Of a stretch of DNA of 51,815 bases, positions 51,482-51,815 are shown one piece after another. This stretch comes from Azolla pinnata (taxonomy: Eukaryota > Streptophyta > Polypodiopsida > Salviniales > Salviniaceae), in contig JBBBWG010028810.1 of NCBI GenBank assembly GCA_037176905.1, positions 2,297 to 54,111 on the forward strand. The letters run 5' to 3'. The notes beneath the pieces were generated by a model, which was not told the DNA's origin, ran no database searches, and saw only the letters and a program-made list of their open reading frames with translations. The translations under genes and the position numbers were made by a program. Within the stretch, counting starts at the first letter, position 1. Every line of letters begins with the position of its first letter.

Positions 51482-51815
51482 TACGTGCGTATACGGCCGG
51501 AGCACCGGGATACGGTATACATACGGTACATACGGTCTGGATCGCTCGACTAGATACGTCCACATACGTACGCTTCGACAACACGGAGCCGCACAAATGT
51601 CTGCGCTCTCGATCCGATCGAACGTACATCGAGGTCTGATTCGTACATTCGGTTTACGATCTTTGTACATGTATCGATACTACGTGCGTATACGGCCGGA
51701 GCACCAGGATACGGTATACATACGGTACATACGGTCTAGATCGCTCGACTAGATACGTCCACATACGTACGCTTCGACAACACGGAGCCGCACAAATGTC
51801 TGCGCTCTCGATCCG
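51482..51815. repeat. TACG-rich tandem repeat of about 199 bp, running off the right edge
   Basis: The block starting TACGTGCGTATACGGCCGGA at 51482 starts again at 51681. It is nearly identical for the remaining about 135 bp of the window, with only single-base changes such as CCGGG/CCAGG and CTGG/CTAG. It is dense in ATACG/CGTAT and TACGTAC motifs. Confidence 0.9.

Overview
This is a nuclear genome window from a land plant. The evidence is spliceosomal introns with GT/AG borders, a peroxisomal glycolate oxidase, a CYP704-type P450, a plant-type VPS15, and a very large intronless PLS-class PPR gene. The style of the PPR gene (near-identical triplets, many MYAKCG-like S motifs), the long introns and the abundant minisatellites fit a fern or another seed-free plant best. 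That lineage call is an inference from memory of gene families, not a search result.

Seven genes can be supported. Six lie on the minus strand. They are a one-exon DUF7722 protein (1.9-2.4 kb), coatomer beta-prime/COPB2 (5.4-13.8 kb, 24 coding exons, 927 aa), a CYP704-family cytochrome P450 (17.1-20.8 kb, 6 exons, 629 aa), glycolate oxidase (25.7-30.2 kb, 11 exons, 369 aa with a C-terminal SRL), a small SHAQKYF-like single-MYB protein (36.7-38.1 kb, 5 exons, about 158 aa) and VPS15/PIK3R4 (43.3-50.8 kb, 13 exons, 1587 aa). One is on the plus strand: an intronless PPR gene (39.8-43.0 kb, 1054 aa), convergent with VPS15. I built the exon models by hand from splice borders, reading frame and family alignment from memory. 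Exon lengths and phases close exactly in all of the multi-exon genes.

The genes do not form a pathway. They are ordinary neighbours: vesicle coat, endosomal PI3-kinase scaffold, photorespiration, fatty-acid hydroxylation, organelle RNA processing and a transcription factor.

Between and inside the genes the window is rich in tandem repeats. There is a 40-bp-class minisatellite (left end), a TG-rich minisatellite upstream of COPB2, a 24-bp minisatellite with a 79-bp higher-order repeat inside CYP704 intron 1, and a 30/60-bp telo-box satellite interrupted by an exactly 100-N assembly gap. There is also a 6-bp TTAGGG-type interstitial telomere-like array, an ATGGACC minisatellite directly upstream of the PPR gene, and a TACG-rich repeat of about 199 bp running off the right end. 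A decayed LINE reverse transcriptase lies at about 15.0-16.2 kb. No rRNA, tRNA, CRISPR or operon-like structure was seen, and no clearly new biological system was found. The repeat architecture and a few gene-structure oddities are the points worth a second look.
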